A stretch of 64,000 bases of DNA, taken from Adineta vaga. Its lineage: Eukaryota > Rotifera. This document shows positions 45,097-54,712 of the stretch, in pieces. Every line of letters begins with the position of its first letter. The first letter of the stretch is position 1. Below the pieces are notes generated by a model, which searched no databases, was not told where the DNA came from, and saw only the letters and a program-made list of their open reading frames with translations. The translations under genes and the position numbers were made by a program. Location: the NCBI GenBank assembly GCA_021613535.1, contig CP075492.1, forward strand, positions 20,290,755 through 20,354,754, in the 5' to 3' direction.

Positions 45097-48070
45097 ATGT
45101 TGATCAACCGTTTGTTTTTAATCTATGCGTATTTACATATATCGATAATTAATACGAGTCACTTCTTTGGTGGAACAATTACATGGTGAGTTATTTGCAG
45201 ATTTTCATTAGTTTCATGTAAAACTTGTATTTTTTTAGGCGTCCTTCTAATAACATTCCATCTGGGTCAACAGTTTCTCTTATCGTACGTAAACGTTGGT
45301 CATGGAGACGTGATTATTATTCACCTATGTGTTCTTCTGATACTATTTCCGCACAAAGTCCTATGATGGGTGATTTCACCAGTTTGAGTTGTCTATCTGG
45401 TAATTGTAGCTATTGGACTGCTACTACTGCCACACAATTATATTGTACTGATTTTAGCATTGAATCCGACTTTTCTTCCGGAGAATATTTTTATACAACT
45501 CCTATACCGTTTAACCTTTCATTCATTGTGAGTTTTACTGGCAGTAGTTGGATGCCTAGTCTTGTTGTTGGATATAGCGGAAGCTGGAGTTTTAGGAGTC
45601 GAATTAACACTGTACTTCGACCAGATGGCTATATTAACAGTAGTCCCGTTGCTATCATTGATCCTATTATCTACAAGCAAATAGGTGTTCAACATGTATA
45701 TACTGTTCGAATGTCTGATTATGATTTAACTGATATACTGAGATGTCGATGGGCAACGAATCAAACTAGTAATACAAATGGAGGGGATGAGTGTGGTGGT
45801 GTATGCCTTGGCGTGCCCGGTGCTGTTCTCATTTCATATAATTGTACTATTGTTTTTACACTTACCATTGCTAGTAAGTACGCAGCAGTCGCACTACAAT
45901 TAGAAGATTACTATGATAGTGCATCGTTAACACCAATGAGTTCGATTCCTATTCAGTTTCTATTCTATGGCTACAGTCTTAGTGCCAATTGTACTACTCC
46001 ACCAGATATTGTTGGATATCGACCAAATAGAGGTAAGATATGACAGCTTATTGTACATCATTTGATTACTAACAATTATTTGGTTTTAAGCTTGTATCGG
46101 TACGTTACCCGGGATCCTTGTCACGGGATATATTATAGCAAGAACTTATTGTCCCGGAACAAGTATTGATCAGTTTTTGACTATTTCTCCAATTGGTATG
46201 ACAAAGAGTAATGTTACCGCTCTTAATTCTAGTTAGTACATATTACATTTCGTTCATCTCATAACTTTTATCTCTTGTATATTAGCAACTTATCAAATCA
46301 CTCTCGCATGGACTCCCAATTATAGCCAAAGTGGTCCACAAGTGTTCTGTGCAATAGCTGTTGACAATAATTACATTTCGTCCAACCAATGGTGTTTTAC
46401 ATATCTAGTTAATGCCACAACACCCGGCATCATAAGCACAAGGTCTTATGGTCCGCTTATCTTCTTTCAAGATCAAACTCTCTTCACTATTTACGGTACT
46501 ATATTTTATACTGACAGATAGATATCACTTATTTCAGTTCTTGAATTAAATTCAGGAGTATGACTAAGAATGAAGAAGGGATACTTAATTTTTCCCATTC
46601 AGATTCATACCCTACAATTTACTGATTAATTTTTATCGATGATACTAAAATATATTCATCTTTTCTAGCAACACAAAATGTTAGTCGACCACGACGCACT
46701 GGTATTAATATTTATTTTCATGATGCTAATATTAGTGCAATTGTTTCCACGTTTGATTGTTCTAACGCATCGGAAATAACATATACAGCTAACACTATTC
46801 TCGTCAATTTTACCACAGCACCATGGATTTCTGGACACTCGTATTATGTCATATTCGATCCAGGTATATAGGAGTTCCTCTATCTGAATTTACTTTTATT
46901 TATTTTTTTCCATTCAGGCGTCGTTTTGGGAATAGACTTTTGTGGTAAGTAATCATTGATTGACAATATCAACTGGAAGAGAAGATATTTACATTATGGC
47001 TGTTTATAGGTGCCGAGTCTCTTCCAGTCATCGATCCAACACCCTGGACATTTAATATTATAGATCAAACAACCACGACTTTAACCACTACGACTAGCAC
47101 AACTAGTACCTCAACATCATCAAGCAGCACTTCGAGTACTTCAACCTCCTCGACAAGCACTTCAACAACATCCACCAGCACAAGTTCTACTTCAACGTCT
47201 TCAACAAGCACCTCGACATCATCCACCAGCACTTCATCAACATTCACTAGTACCTCAAGTACTTCATCATCATCAACTAGTACGTCCAGTTCTTCAACAA
47301 CATCCACTAGTACTCAGAGTACTTCAACATCGTCAACTAGCACTTCGTCATCGTCCACCAGCACAAGTTCTACTTCAACATCCTCAACGAGCACATCATC
47401 AACATCTACCAGTACTTCGTCAACATCCACTAGTAGTACCTCAAGTACTTCATCATCGTCAACTAGCAGCTCCTCAACATCCACGAGCACTTCGAGTACT
47501 TCAGCATCGTCAACTAGCACTTCGTCAACGTCCACCAGCACAAGTTCTACTTCATCATCATCGACTAGCAGCTCTTCGACATCCGCCAGCAGTTCGAGCA
47601 CTTCAACATCCTCAACCAGTGCTAGCCCTACTTCATCATCATCAACAAGCACCTCTACATCGTCTAGCAGTACTTCGAGTACCTCAACTACTTCGACAAG
47701 TACTTCATCAACATCCACTAGTACCTCAAGTACCTCACCATCATCAACTAGTACGACCAGTTCTTCAACATCATCAACCAGCAGCTCCTCAACATCCATC
47801 AGCACTTCGAGTACCTCTACGTCCTCGACAAGCACTTCAACAACATCCACTAGTACTCAGAGTACTTCAACATCGTCAACTAGTACCGCTAGTACTTCGA
47901 CGTCCTCGACAAGTACAGTAATAACTTCGACCAGTACCATCACGACTTACTGTTTTATACCAAAAATCACACTTATGCCAGGTGGATCGTCATTATTATC
48001 TCCCATTGAATTTCGATATAGTGAAAATTTATATATTCATTCACTCATTGGATTAACATGTAACAATTCT
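45097..48070 (+). CDS. Secreted mucin-like protein, seven exons, 3' end lost
   Basis: Exons: 45097-45185, 45239-46032, 46091-46231, 46286-46495, 46669-46863, 46918-46944 and 47010-48070; all have GT/AG borders and compatible phases. Exon 1 encodes a signal peptide (MLINRLFLIYAYLHISIINT) followed by SHFFGGTITW. The ectodomain is Cys-containing and rich in Ser, Tyr and N-glycosylation sites. ECGGVCLGVPGAVLISYNCTI and the later VTALNSTTYQITLAWTPNYSQSG...VFCAIAVD recall repeated beta-sandwich modules of invertebrate surface proteins. Exon 7 is a 290-residue Ser/Thr stalk, then CFIPKITLMPGG. Exon 7 ends at a GTAAGT donor and eight bases later telomeric repeats begin, so the following exons are gone. 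Possibly still transcribed but without its own end. Confidence 0.75.
47090..47945 (+). repeat. Ser/Thr-rich coding minisatellite in the mucin-like gene
   Basis: Imperfect repeats of TCAACATCGTCAACTAGCAC-type units encode STS/SSTST runs; the reading frame is kept throughout, so length change is in multiples of three. Confidence 0.7.
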
Positions 48071-48076
48071 GTAAGT

Positions 48077-48106
48077 TTCTTGAGGGTGGGTGAGGGTGTG
48101 GATGTG
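48077..48106 (+). repeat. Telomere-like tract capping the truncated mucin gene
   Basis: TTTCTTGAGGGTGGGTGAGG, then GTGTGGATGTG, directly after a splice donor, followed by the antisense 3' end of a hammerhead element. Confidence 0.8.
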
Positions 48107-48112
48107 TTCCAG

Positions 48113-48158
48113 CAGCCATGACGCGTTTCGAACCCGCTACGGTTCTCATCAGATGGCT
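48113..48158 (-). ncRNA. Hammerhead ribozyme, complete core
   Basis: On the minus strand: stem I AGCCAT/ATGGCT (6 bp), CTGATGA, stem II AACC/GGTT with loop GTAGCG, C-GAAAC, and GCGTC with the cleavage site after it. The 3' side continues to CACACCCTCACCCACCCTCAAG. Best hammerhead of the window. Confidence 0.88.
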
Positions 48159-48318
48159 TCTTGTTCAAAAAAGATCAGAATTAAATTAATTTCAACTGGA
48201 AAAAGTCAAAACTAACTTAATTCTATCATTCTTAAACGCAATACACTGTTATAAGTCAATTTTAATGACGAAAAATCAGAAAAACCAACTTATAATGGTA
48301 TTGTTGGCTTGAGCAGTG

Positions 48319-48398
48319 TGTGTTCCAGCAGCCATGACGCGTTTCGAACCCGCTAGAGGGTGGGTGTGGGTGTGGGTGTGGGTGTGGGTGTGGGTGTG
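48319..48398 (+). repeat. Truncated hammerhead end fused to telomeric repeats
   Basis: 48319-48354 repeats 48103-48138 exactly (GTGTTCCAGCAGCCATG...) but breaks inside stem II, where GAGGGTGGGTGTGGG repeats run to 48398. A very short 5'-truncated copy, followed by a new telomeric tract. Confidence 0.8.
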
Positions 48399-48930
48399 TT
48401 TGAAAATAGGTATAGAGATAATCAAATATTAGAAATCTTTTCATTTTGCCCACGAGACTAAAGATTCGAATTTATTTAAAGTATCCACATAGATATGCTT
48501 GAATAAGTACGAGAAACTTATTCGAAAAGATCATTATATCAGAGCAGGACTCGAACCCACATCTTCCGATAACCGGTCGGCTATTCTACCAATTAAACTA
48601 TCTGATGTTCTCTTCTGTTAGTTAATAACAACATATCAAAACTCTGAATAAATCGAGATCGATAGTTCAGGACATAAATGATCAAATGATTAACTAATAA
48701 AGATTCTTATTGTTGCACGAGGACTATAAGAACCTAGTTAAGCAAAATAAGAAACTTCCAATGTAGCAAAACAGAACTCTTAATCCACGACATATAAAAG
48801 ATATTTAAAGAAAATCAAAAGATAATCAAAAGATATCAATGTATATATCACGACAATAGAGTTACTACATTTTCCATATCTTTAATACGAAACTAAGATC
48901 TTTGTTCGCAACAAGGTCGTAACAACGAAG
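48399..48930 (-). repeat. SINE-like unit with tRNA-like segment, 3' end on telomeric tract
   Basis: On the minus strand the unit runs about 530 bp. It has a first part with the CTCGTGCAACAATAAG block, a tRNA-like part at 48608-48537 (TAGTTTAATTGG A box, CCGA/TCGG stem, GGTTCGAGTCC B box), and a 3' end CCTATTTTCAAACAC that meets ACCCACACCC repeats at 48398. No ORF. Related to 6762-7010 and, more distantly, to the palindrome arms. Confidence 0.65.
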
Positions 48931-49058
48931 GTGTGTTTGAAAATAGGTATAGAAAGAATCAAATATTAGAAATCTTTTCATTTTGTCCACGAGACTAAAG
49001 ATTCGAATTTATTTAAAGTATCCACATAGATATGCTTGAATAAGTACGAGAAACTTAT
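48931..49058 (-). repeat. 3'-terminal fragment of a second SINE-like copy
   Basis: Begins GTGTGTTTGAAAATAGG as at 48394 and matches 48399-48527 closely for about 125 bp, then stops at 49058 where the Gag-like ORF of an LTR element starts. A 5'-truncated copy. Confidence 0.7.
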
Positions 49059-49565
49059 TGATTGTGTGTGGTGTGTTGTATTTCGTTGTGCAAATTGATT
49101 GGTATCAAACGATTCATTCATTCTTGATGTGTTATGGTCCGTGTGAGGTGTGATTGTTCTGTTTCCCCTAATTTGTTCGTGGTCGTTATCTGCCACTTGA
49201 ACTCCTGTTATAAGTTCGCCAATTTTTTGTATTTCCGCCTTTAAATCTTGTACGTTGTTCGTTAAACGGTTCCAATCTTGTTGATTTTCTTCCAATCGAG
49301 ATTTTGTTGTGTCTTGCCATTGACGTGTTTGCGTTTGAATAGCTTCAATCTGGTTTTTCATTGTATTTTGTTGATTTGTTATTTCATTTGATAAATTATT
49401 GGATCCCTCTCTGTTTTCTCCAGTTATGTTCATGTATATTTCGTTTAGTTTCTTTTCTAAATCTGTTAACCGTGTGTTGTTGTTGTTGTTAGCCTCGGAT
49501 AATTTTTGTACAGCTTGTTCAACAGTGACTTTTTCAAAACCTGAAGTTGCTTGGTCCGTATTCAT
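49059..49565 (-). pseudogene. Gag-like coiled-coil protein of an LTR retrotransposon (truncated)
   Basis: ATG at 49565 (MNTDQATSGF...). About 168 residues belong to the element, with heptad-rich helices (VEQAVQKLSEA, LTDLEKKLNEIY, NQIEAIQTQTRQWQ, VQDLKAEIQKIGELI), followed by a polar His/Thr/Asn part. The open frame continues into the SINE-like fragment, but that part is not Gag. No zinc knuckle or protease is reached before truncation. Position just downstream of an LTR and primer-binding site supports Gag. Confidence 0.65.
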
Positions 49566-49620
49566 GTTTCTTTTGTCCAATCTATATTGTGTTCTTTATG
49601 TTCAGTAATTCGAGGTTCAA

Positions 49621-49887
49621 ATTGTCAGGGTCGCCATGTAAGGATAAACTTTGTTTGTGGTCAGCAAGTGTCCCTTTATTTATCAATCCTCCTTCCTTTT
49701 ATAGCGATGCTCTCTCCTTTCTCTCTCCAACGAGCACACCAATTAAAAGAGATGAGAAAGGAAGAGAAGAGAAACAGAAGAGCAGAAAGATATCAACGAT
49801 AGATACACATAATGAGAAGATGAACGAGTCTATTCACCCCATAGAAATAAGAAGATAGGTGAACATCAATATATACATATTGTTACA
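49621..49887 (-). mobile_element. LTR (251 bp) and primer-binding site of an LTR retrotransposon
   Basis: On the minus strand, TGTAACAATATG... to ...CCTTACA spans 49887-49637, with TG...CA ends. It is followed by TGGCGACCCTGACAAT (49636-49621), which looks like a tRNA-complementary primer site. The element is inserted in, or joined to, the 5' end of the Athena RT that continues at 49888; its downstream part is replaced at 49058. Confidence 0.7.
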
Positions 49888-50513
49888 GTTCTATCCCTCA
49901 TTGATCCATTATTGAAAAAGAAAGCGATTGATTTAACACAATGGAGAAATAGAATGCGACCTGATTCGACAACAGTTGAATTAGCTCATTTGTATTTCAT
50001 ACCGAAAGCGCATAAAGTAAGTTCAATAAGTCAGAAATAACAAGGATTCAATAATAATTCAAATTTTCTCTTTCTTTCTACTAGATTGATACACTATTAA
50101 GACCATTTGTATCATCAATAAAAGCTGCAGCAACCGGTGTATCACATTTTCTTGATCAAATCTTACGTCCATTGTATGATCAAATAGCTAAATCATCAAC
50201 ATTTGTTAATGATATAGATTTTGTTCGACAATTAGAACACTATCGGGATAATGGTCGACTCCGTTCAACAACTATATTTATCACTTTCGATGTTACCGAT
50301 CTTTATACAATGATTCCACATGATGGATTTCTCATTGCTTTGGGTAGTTTTCTTGAACGTCACTCTACAAATAATCTAGTTCATAATATGACTATTGATA
50401 CAATTATGAAAATGACTCGTCTAGTCTTGACAACAAATTGTTTTGCATTCGAAACAAAATATTATCAACAAATTCGTGGTGGAGCAATGGGATCACCATT
50501 AACAATGACTCTA

Positions 50514-52456
50514 GCGGCCTGTCCACGTAACTGCGTACCTCAGTGACCGAATTCGACCAACGTCATTAAGTGAAACTAACATCACCGTCGTGTAGAGCAA
50601 GGTCGAAATCACTAGAAGTCCGTTTTTTATCTTAGTGGCTATATATTTTTGTGTGAAAGTCAATCATGCAAACAGCACGAGTCCGAAAAGTGAAGAATGG
50701 TCCGAATTTTAACTTACTGTAGTTTTAAAATTTTTCTATAGGAGAACATTTATTTTTCGAAACTTTTTACATGAACTAGTATTACCCTCAACAGACTATG
50801 TGATTATGAAAAAATGCCTATGATTCGTTATTTCTTCTTGAAATTATCTATGTTTGTAAACCTGGTACATTGATGATCGTGATTCCGTCACGAAATATAT
50901 CAATAATTCATTTTAAGTGAAATCTGAGTTGTTTTCTTTTTACAAAATTAGTACCCTAAATACACTTTTCCACATTCTATATATTGCTATGATTAGAAGC
51001 TTTTCGAAACGTCTTATGAGGTTACAAATTGCGTGACGGAATCACCATCAAATGATCTAGTTTACATAAAGAAAAATAAGTAGACCATTTTATTCTTGAA
51101 AACTCGATTTAAAATGAATTTTGACTGTAGCCAAGAGTTTTGTTGGACTAGTTTTTTGTTTTAAAAGCTTTCTTCAGAACGATCTGTGCTGTTGGCAGAT
51201 ATTCGTTAAAAGATATATATCCATATATTAGGTGAGCAAGAAGTTCGCGGTCGCCGTCATAAATTAAAATTTCTGCAAGTGACCGCGAACGTTTTACTCA
51301 GTCTAGTAGATCAAGAACATGTAACTCTTCATGCTCTACAACTTTCACATAGAAATGATCACCAGAAAAAGTGGCATCAGGGCTATTTTTGGCTAAAACT
51401 GAAGAAATATGCATATTTCGACTAGTTTCAAGAAGATTTTTATGAGACTAACCGATCATTCAATCGAAAAGAATGACATATTTGGAATCAGCACAAAAAA
51501 CTGAGTTAATCTACATAGTTCTCAAAGTTCTCTACGGACTTTCATCTCCCCTCAAAAACTTCGCCCCGGTCCCCCTCAGGGATGTGTTCAAAAATGAAAG
51601 TCCGCATAGGCTTTTGAAAACTGTGTAGATCAACTCAGTTTTTTGTGCTGCTTTCAAATATGTCATTCTTTTCGATCGAATGATTGGTCAGTCTCATAAA
51701 AATCTTCTTGGAACTAGTAAAAATATGCATATTCTTTCAGTCTTAGCCAAAAACGACCCTGATGCCACTTTTTCTGGAGATTATTTTTATGTGAAAGTTG
51801 TAGAGCATGAAGGGTCACATGTTCGTAATCTACTAGATTGAGCAAAACGTTCGCGGTCACTTGTACAAATTTTAATTTATGTAGGTGAAGACCATATTTT
51901 TGTTTAACCTAATATATGGATATAATTAGATATTTTATATTAGTGAAATTATGTCTTTTTATTTATCTTTCATTTATTTCTGTTGATATAATAACATTAT
52001 TTAAAATATAATGTAGTGCTATGCCTTTTTGAAGAACAATAGAAGTCGAAAAAACTTAGCCATTTCTCAAATGTGATTCCGTCACGACAATGTTTCCTGT
52101 TCATAAAATCAAAATAACTTTTTTTCTGATGTTTGCTTTATTATATGCATATGTTGTCATCAGAACTAAAACTTCTTTATAGAAAGTTTCTTTCTCACGT
52201 TTATCGTTGAGCTAAGTTTTTCATTTGTTTCCATAACTCTCGATATACAGTTCCGTTTTGTGTGATTCCGTAACGCACCTATATTTGAATGATAAAACTG
52301 GCAGAGAAACATATATTCTAATGAAACTTTGTACACATGTAGAGGAATTAGACTTATATAATTTATGAATTTTCATGACTCGTTCAACCTCTGTGGATTT
52401 AGATATTGAAAAAGTAATGTGACAAAACGTGATTCCGTCACGCTTGGACAGGCCGC
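50514..52456. mobile_element. Unclassified inverted-repeat element, 1943 bp, in Athena RT
   Basis: 12-bp perfect ends GCGGCCTGTCCA / TGGACAGGCCGC; the RT reading frame is restored when it is removed, with target TA (or CTAG). It contains five copies of GTGATTCCGTCACG or its complement (50879, 51032, 52073, 52262 with one change, 52429), the last next to the right end. No transposase ORF. A foldback (51214-51925) is nested inside. Confidence 0.8.
51214..51925. mobile_element. Foldback element FB4, about 0.7 kb
   Basis: Almost the whole stretch is an imperfect palindrome: TATATCCATATATTAGGT at the left pairs with ACCTAATATATGGATATA at the right. GTTCGCGGTC, CATGCTCTACAACTTTCACA and AAACTGAGTTAATCTACA are repeated in inverted order. 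No coding capacity; exact ends uncertain. Confidence 0.7.
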
Positions 52457-53433
52457 TAGCTAATATTTATATGTTCGAATGGGAACAACCTTTAATTGAA
52501 TATCAAAAATCACAAAATGAATTATATGGAAGGTATGATCTAGAGATTCTTTTTTATCTTTCTCTCCCTCCCTCTCTCTCTTCGCCTACTTCTAGATACA
52601 TAGATGATGTATTTATGACCACAAACTCATTATCTAAAATGAATATTCAGTTAAATCAAATGGGAAAGAAAGATGCAAATATTAAAATTACTTGGTCACT
52701 GGGTACAACTATGGAATTTCTTGATGTATGTGTTACCAATGAGAATGGAAAACTAAAAACATCTGTCTATCATAAACCAGCTGCCGAACCTTATATTTTA
52801 CCTTTTTTATCCGAACATCCACGTCATATACATCGAAATACAATTAAAGGTGCACTCTTTCGAGCGGCACGTCTCTGTTCAAATGTTGAAGATTTCGATT
52901 ATGAGCGGTTACACATTGAATTAACTCTACTATTAAATGGTTATCCATTAAAATTTATCACTTATCATTTCAAACAATTCTTTCAGCAACATCACGTACC
53001 ATCATTATTATCAGATCAACCACAAGATCAAATAATTTATGAACAATTTCATAAAAAGATACTTGTTCAATTATCACGACGCTAACAAAAAAGAAATGAA
53101 TCAATAACAAACTGCTACACAAATAATGAATCGAAAAAAATTAATCAATCAAAAAATTCAAACACTAAAAATATTACAATTCAATATACTTTTGAAAATG
53201 GACCTCTTTCAAAATTGAAACATAAGCTGAAAGATCTTTGGAAGAGACATTATGTGTACGAAGGTTCGCCAATGAATCATGTACGCTTACAAATGAGAGC
53301 GCGTACTAATCAATCTTTAAGTCAACTTTTTATCCAGAAAAAACCACGAAAACATATGCTTGCTAACATAGAACCACTTCCTACAACTTCGATGATTGCT
53401 GTTACTACAACAGTCACAAACATAAATATTTAG

Positions 53434-54712
53434 TATTGATTTTTTCCGTCATCATATATACACTATTAAAGAAAACCATTTAAATCGATATCATTCACCA
53501 GTCGTTACTACCTCAGAACGCTGAGCTAGAACTAAATATCTGACGTATGATATCTGCTGACTTTTTCTACGTATAGATAGATAACTCTTAATCATATATT
53601 TAATCTATCTGGAAGTTTGAAGTTTTCATACAAAAGTAAATATCTGATATCTGGATATCTAACTGATTTGTGCTGTACATACTTGGATCACTATTAGTGA
53701 CTTATCCACTGTATTTGGAAATTTGAAATTTTCCTGCAAAAGTAAATATGTGATATCTGGATATTTGCCAACCCTCTCGACATATAGACAGAGCAGCATC
53801 ATTAAAATATCCATGTGATAACAGAAATTCAAATTTTCATATAAAAGTAAATATCTGGTATCAGAATATCTGTTGATATTGATGTGCATAGGGACATGTA
53901 GATGCATTGATGTACTTTAACATGTATTGCAAGTGAAAACTTTCCATGTGAAAGTAAATATCTGACTTTTGCAGTAGAAGAAGAGACGAAGAAAATGCTG
54001 TTTAATTAAAACTGGTTACAGCTTGAGATTTGCCACCTCCTCTACTTTGTATTACTATGATTCTCGGAAAGAAAATAGAAAGACCAAGTACTATTTTATG
54101 AGTCATTAAAATTAGAGAATATTTGACTAGAATAGTTTTTTCAATGCTTGAAATATTATTTCCATTTTTGGCACACAGCTAGATCCAACAAAATAATCAC
54201 AAACATCCGTCTGGTTTTTATACACATATTTCTTGTAAAAATTCTATCAAATGATCTGATATATATGTCATCTATTTTCTTCTTTTTCGCAGTTTACAGC
54301 GTCACAAAAAACGTAACAGATCTCGTCAAATACGATTATCATTTTAGGAGGTCTGGTTACTTTGTCGAAGTCGGTTAATATGATAGAAATTGAAGTATGA
54401 TTCAATAGTATAGTATCTCTATTATTCTTTATAAGAAAAATTTGTTTCCAAACATTTTATTCAAACCTAAATATCATTGCCATATGTGGCAGTTTATAGT
54501 AAGTTAAGGAAAATAAAAGAAAAATGAATATTCTCTTATCTTTAATCGTTCTCAGTGTATCTTTTGTAGAACCTTATGGCGATTTAAAACGTTTTCTTTT
54601 CTTCTAAATCATGACTATAAATATTATTTGCAACAATTTGTTGCGGTATTTTATCAGTGTCTAGTTTTTCCAAACAGTAAGTGAATTTTAGATCTATATT
54701 ATTAAAAAAGTA
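53434..54712. other. Non-coding with about 105-bp tandem repeats
   Basis: Between 53530 and 53970 the motif AAAGTAAATATCTGATATCTG recurs four to five times with a period of about 104 bp (53634, 53737, 53845, 53951; weaker at 53533), preceded by GAAxTTTTCATA. The remainder to 54712 shows nothing. Confidence 0.6.

Larger units (their letters stand above)
49888..53433 (+). pseudogene. Athena-type RT with intact catalytic motifs, split by an insertion (copy 4)
   Basis: Open pieces: 49891-50016; intron 50017-50084 (GTAAGT...TACTAG); 50085-50513; a 1943-bp insertion; 52457-52532; intron 52533-52595 (GTATGA...TTCTAG); 52596-53085. After a TAA in the same frame, a C-terminal block reaches 53433 (LKDLWKRHYVYEGSP...RARTNQSLSQLFIQKKP). 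Motif A is FITFDVTDLYTMIP, B is GGAMGSPLTMTLANIYMFEWEQ (across the insertion), and C is YIDDVF straight after the second intron, the same intron position as in copy 3. The N-terminus is lost at the LTR (49887). Sense is plus, opposite to the other Athena copies. Confidence 0.85.

Noticed and set aside
47065-47921. Long antisense ORFs (Val/Asp/Glu and His/Gln/Pro repeats) over the Ser/Thr stalk
   Set aside because: Shadow frames of the mucin-like exon, which has splice sites and continuous domains on the plus strand.
53530-53970. CRISPR-like array
   Set aside because: Repeat period about 105 bp with imperfect repeats and no uniform spacers; host is a eukaryote.
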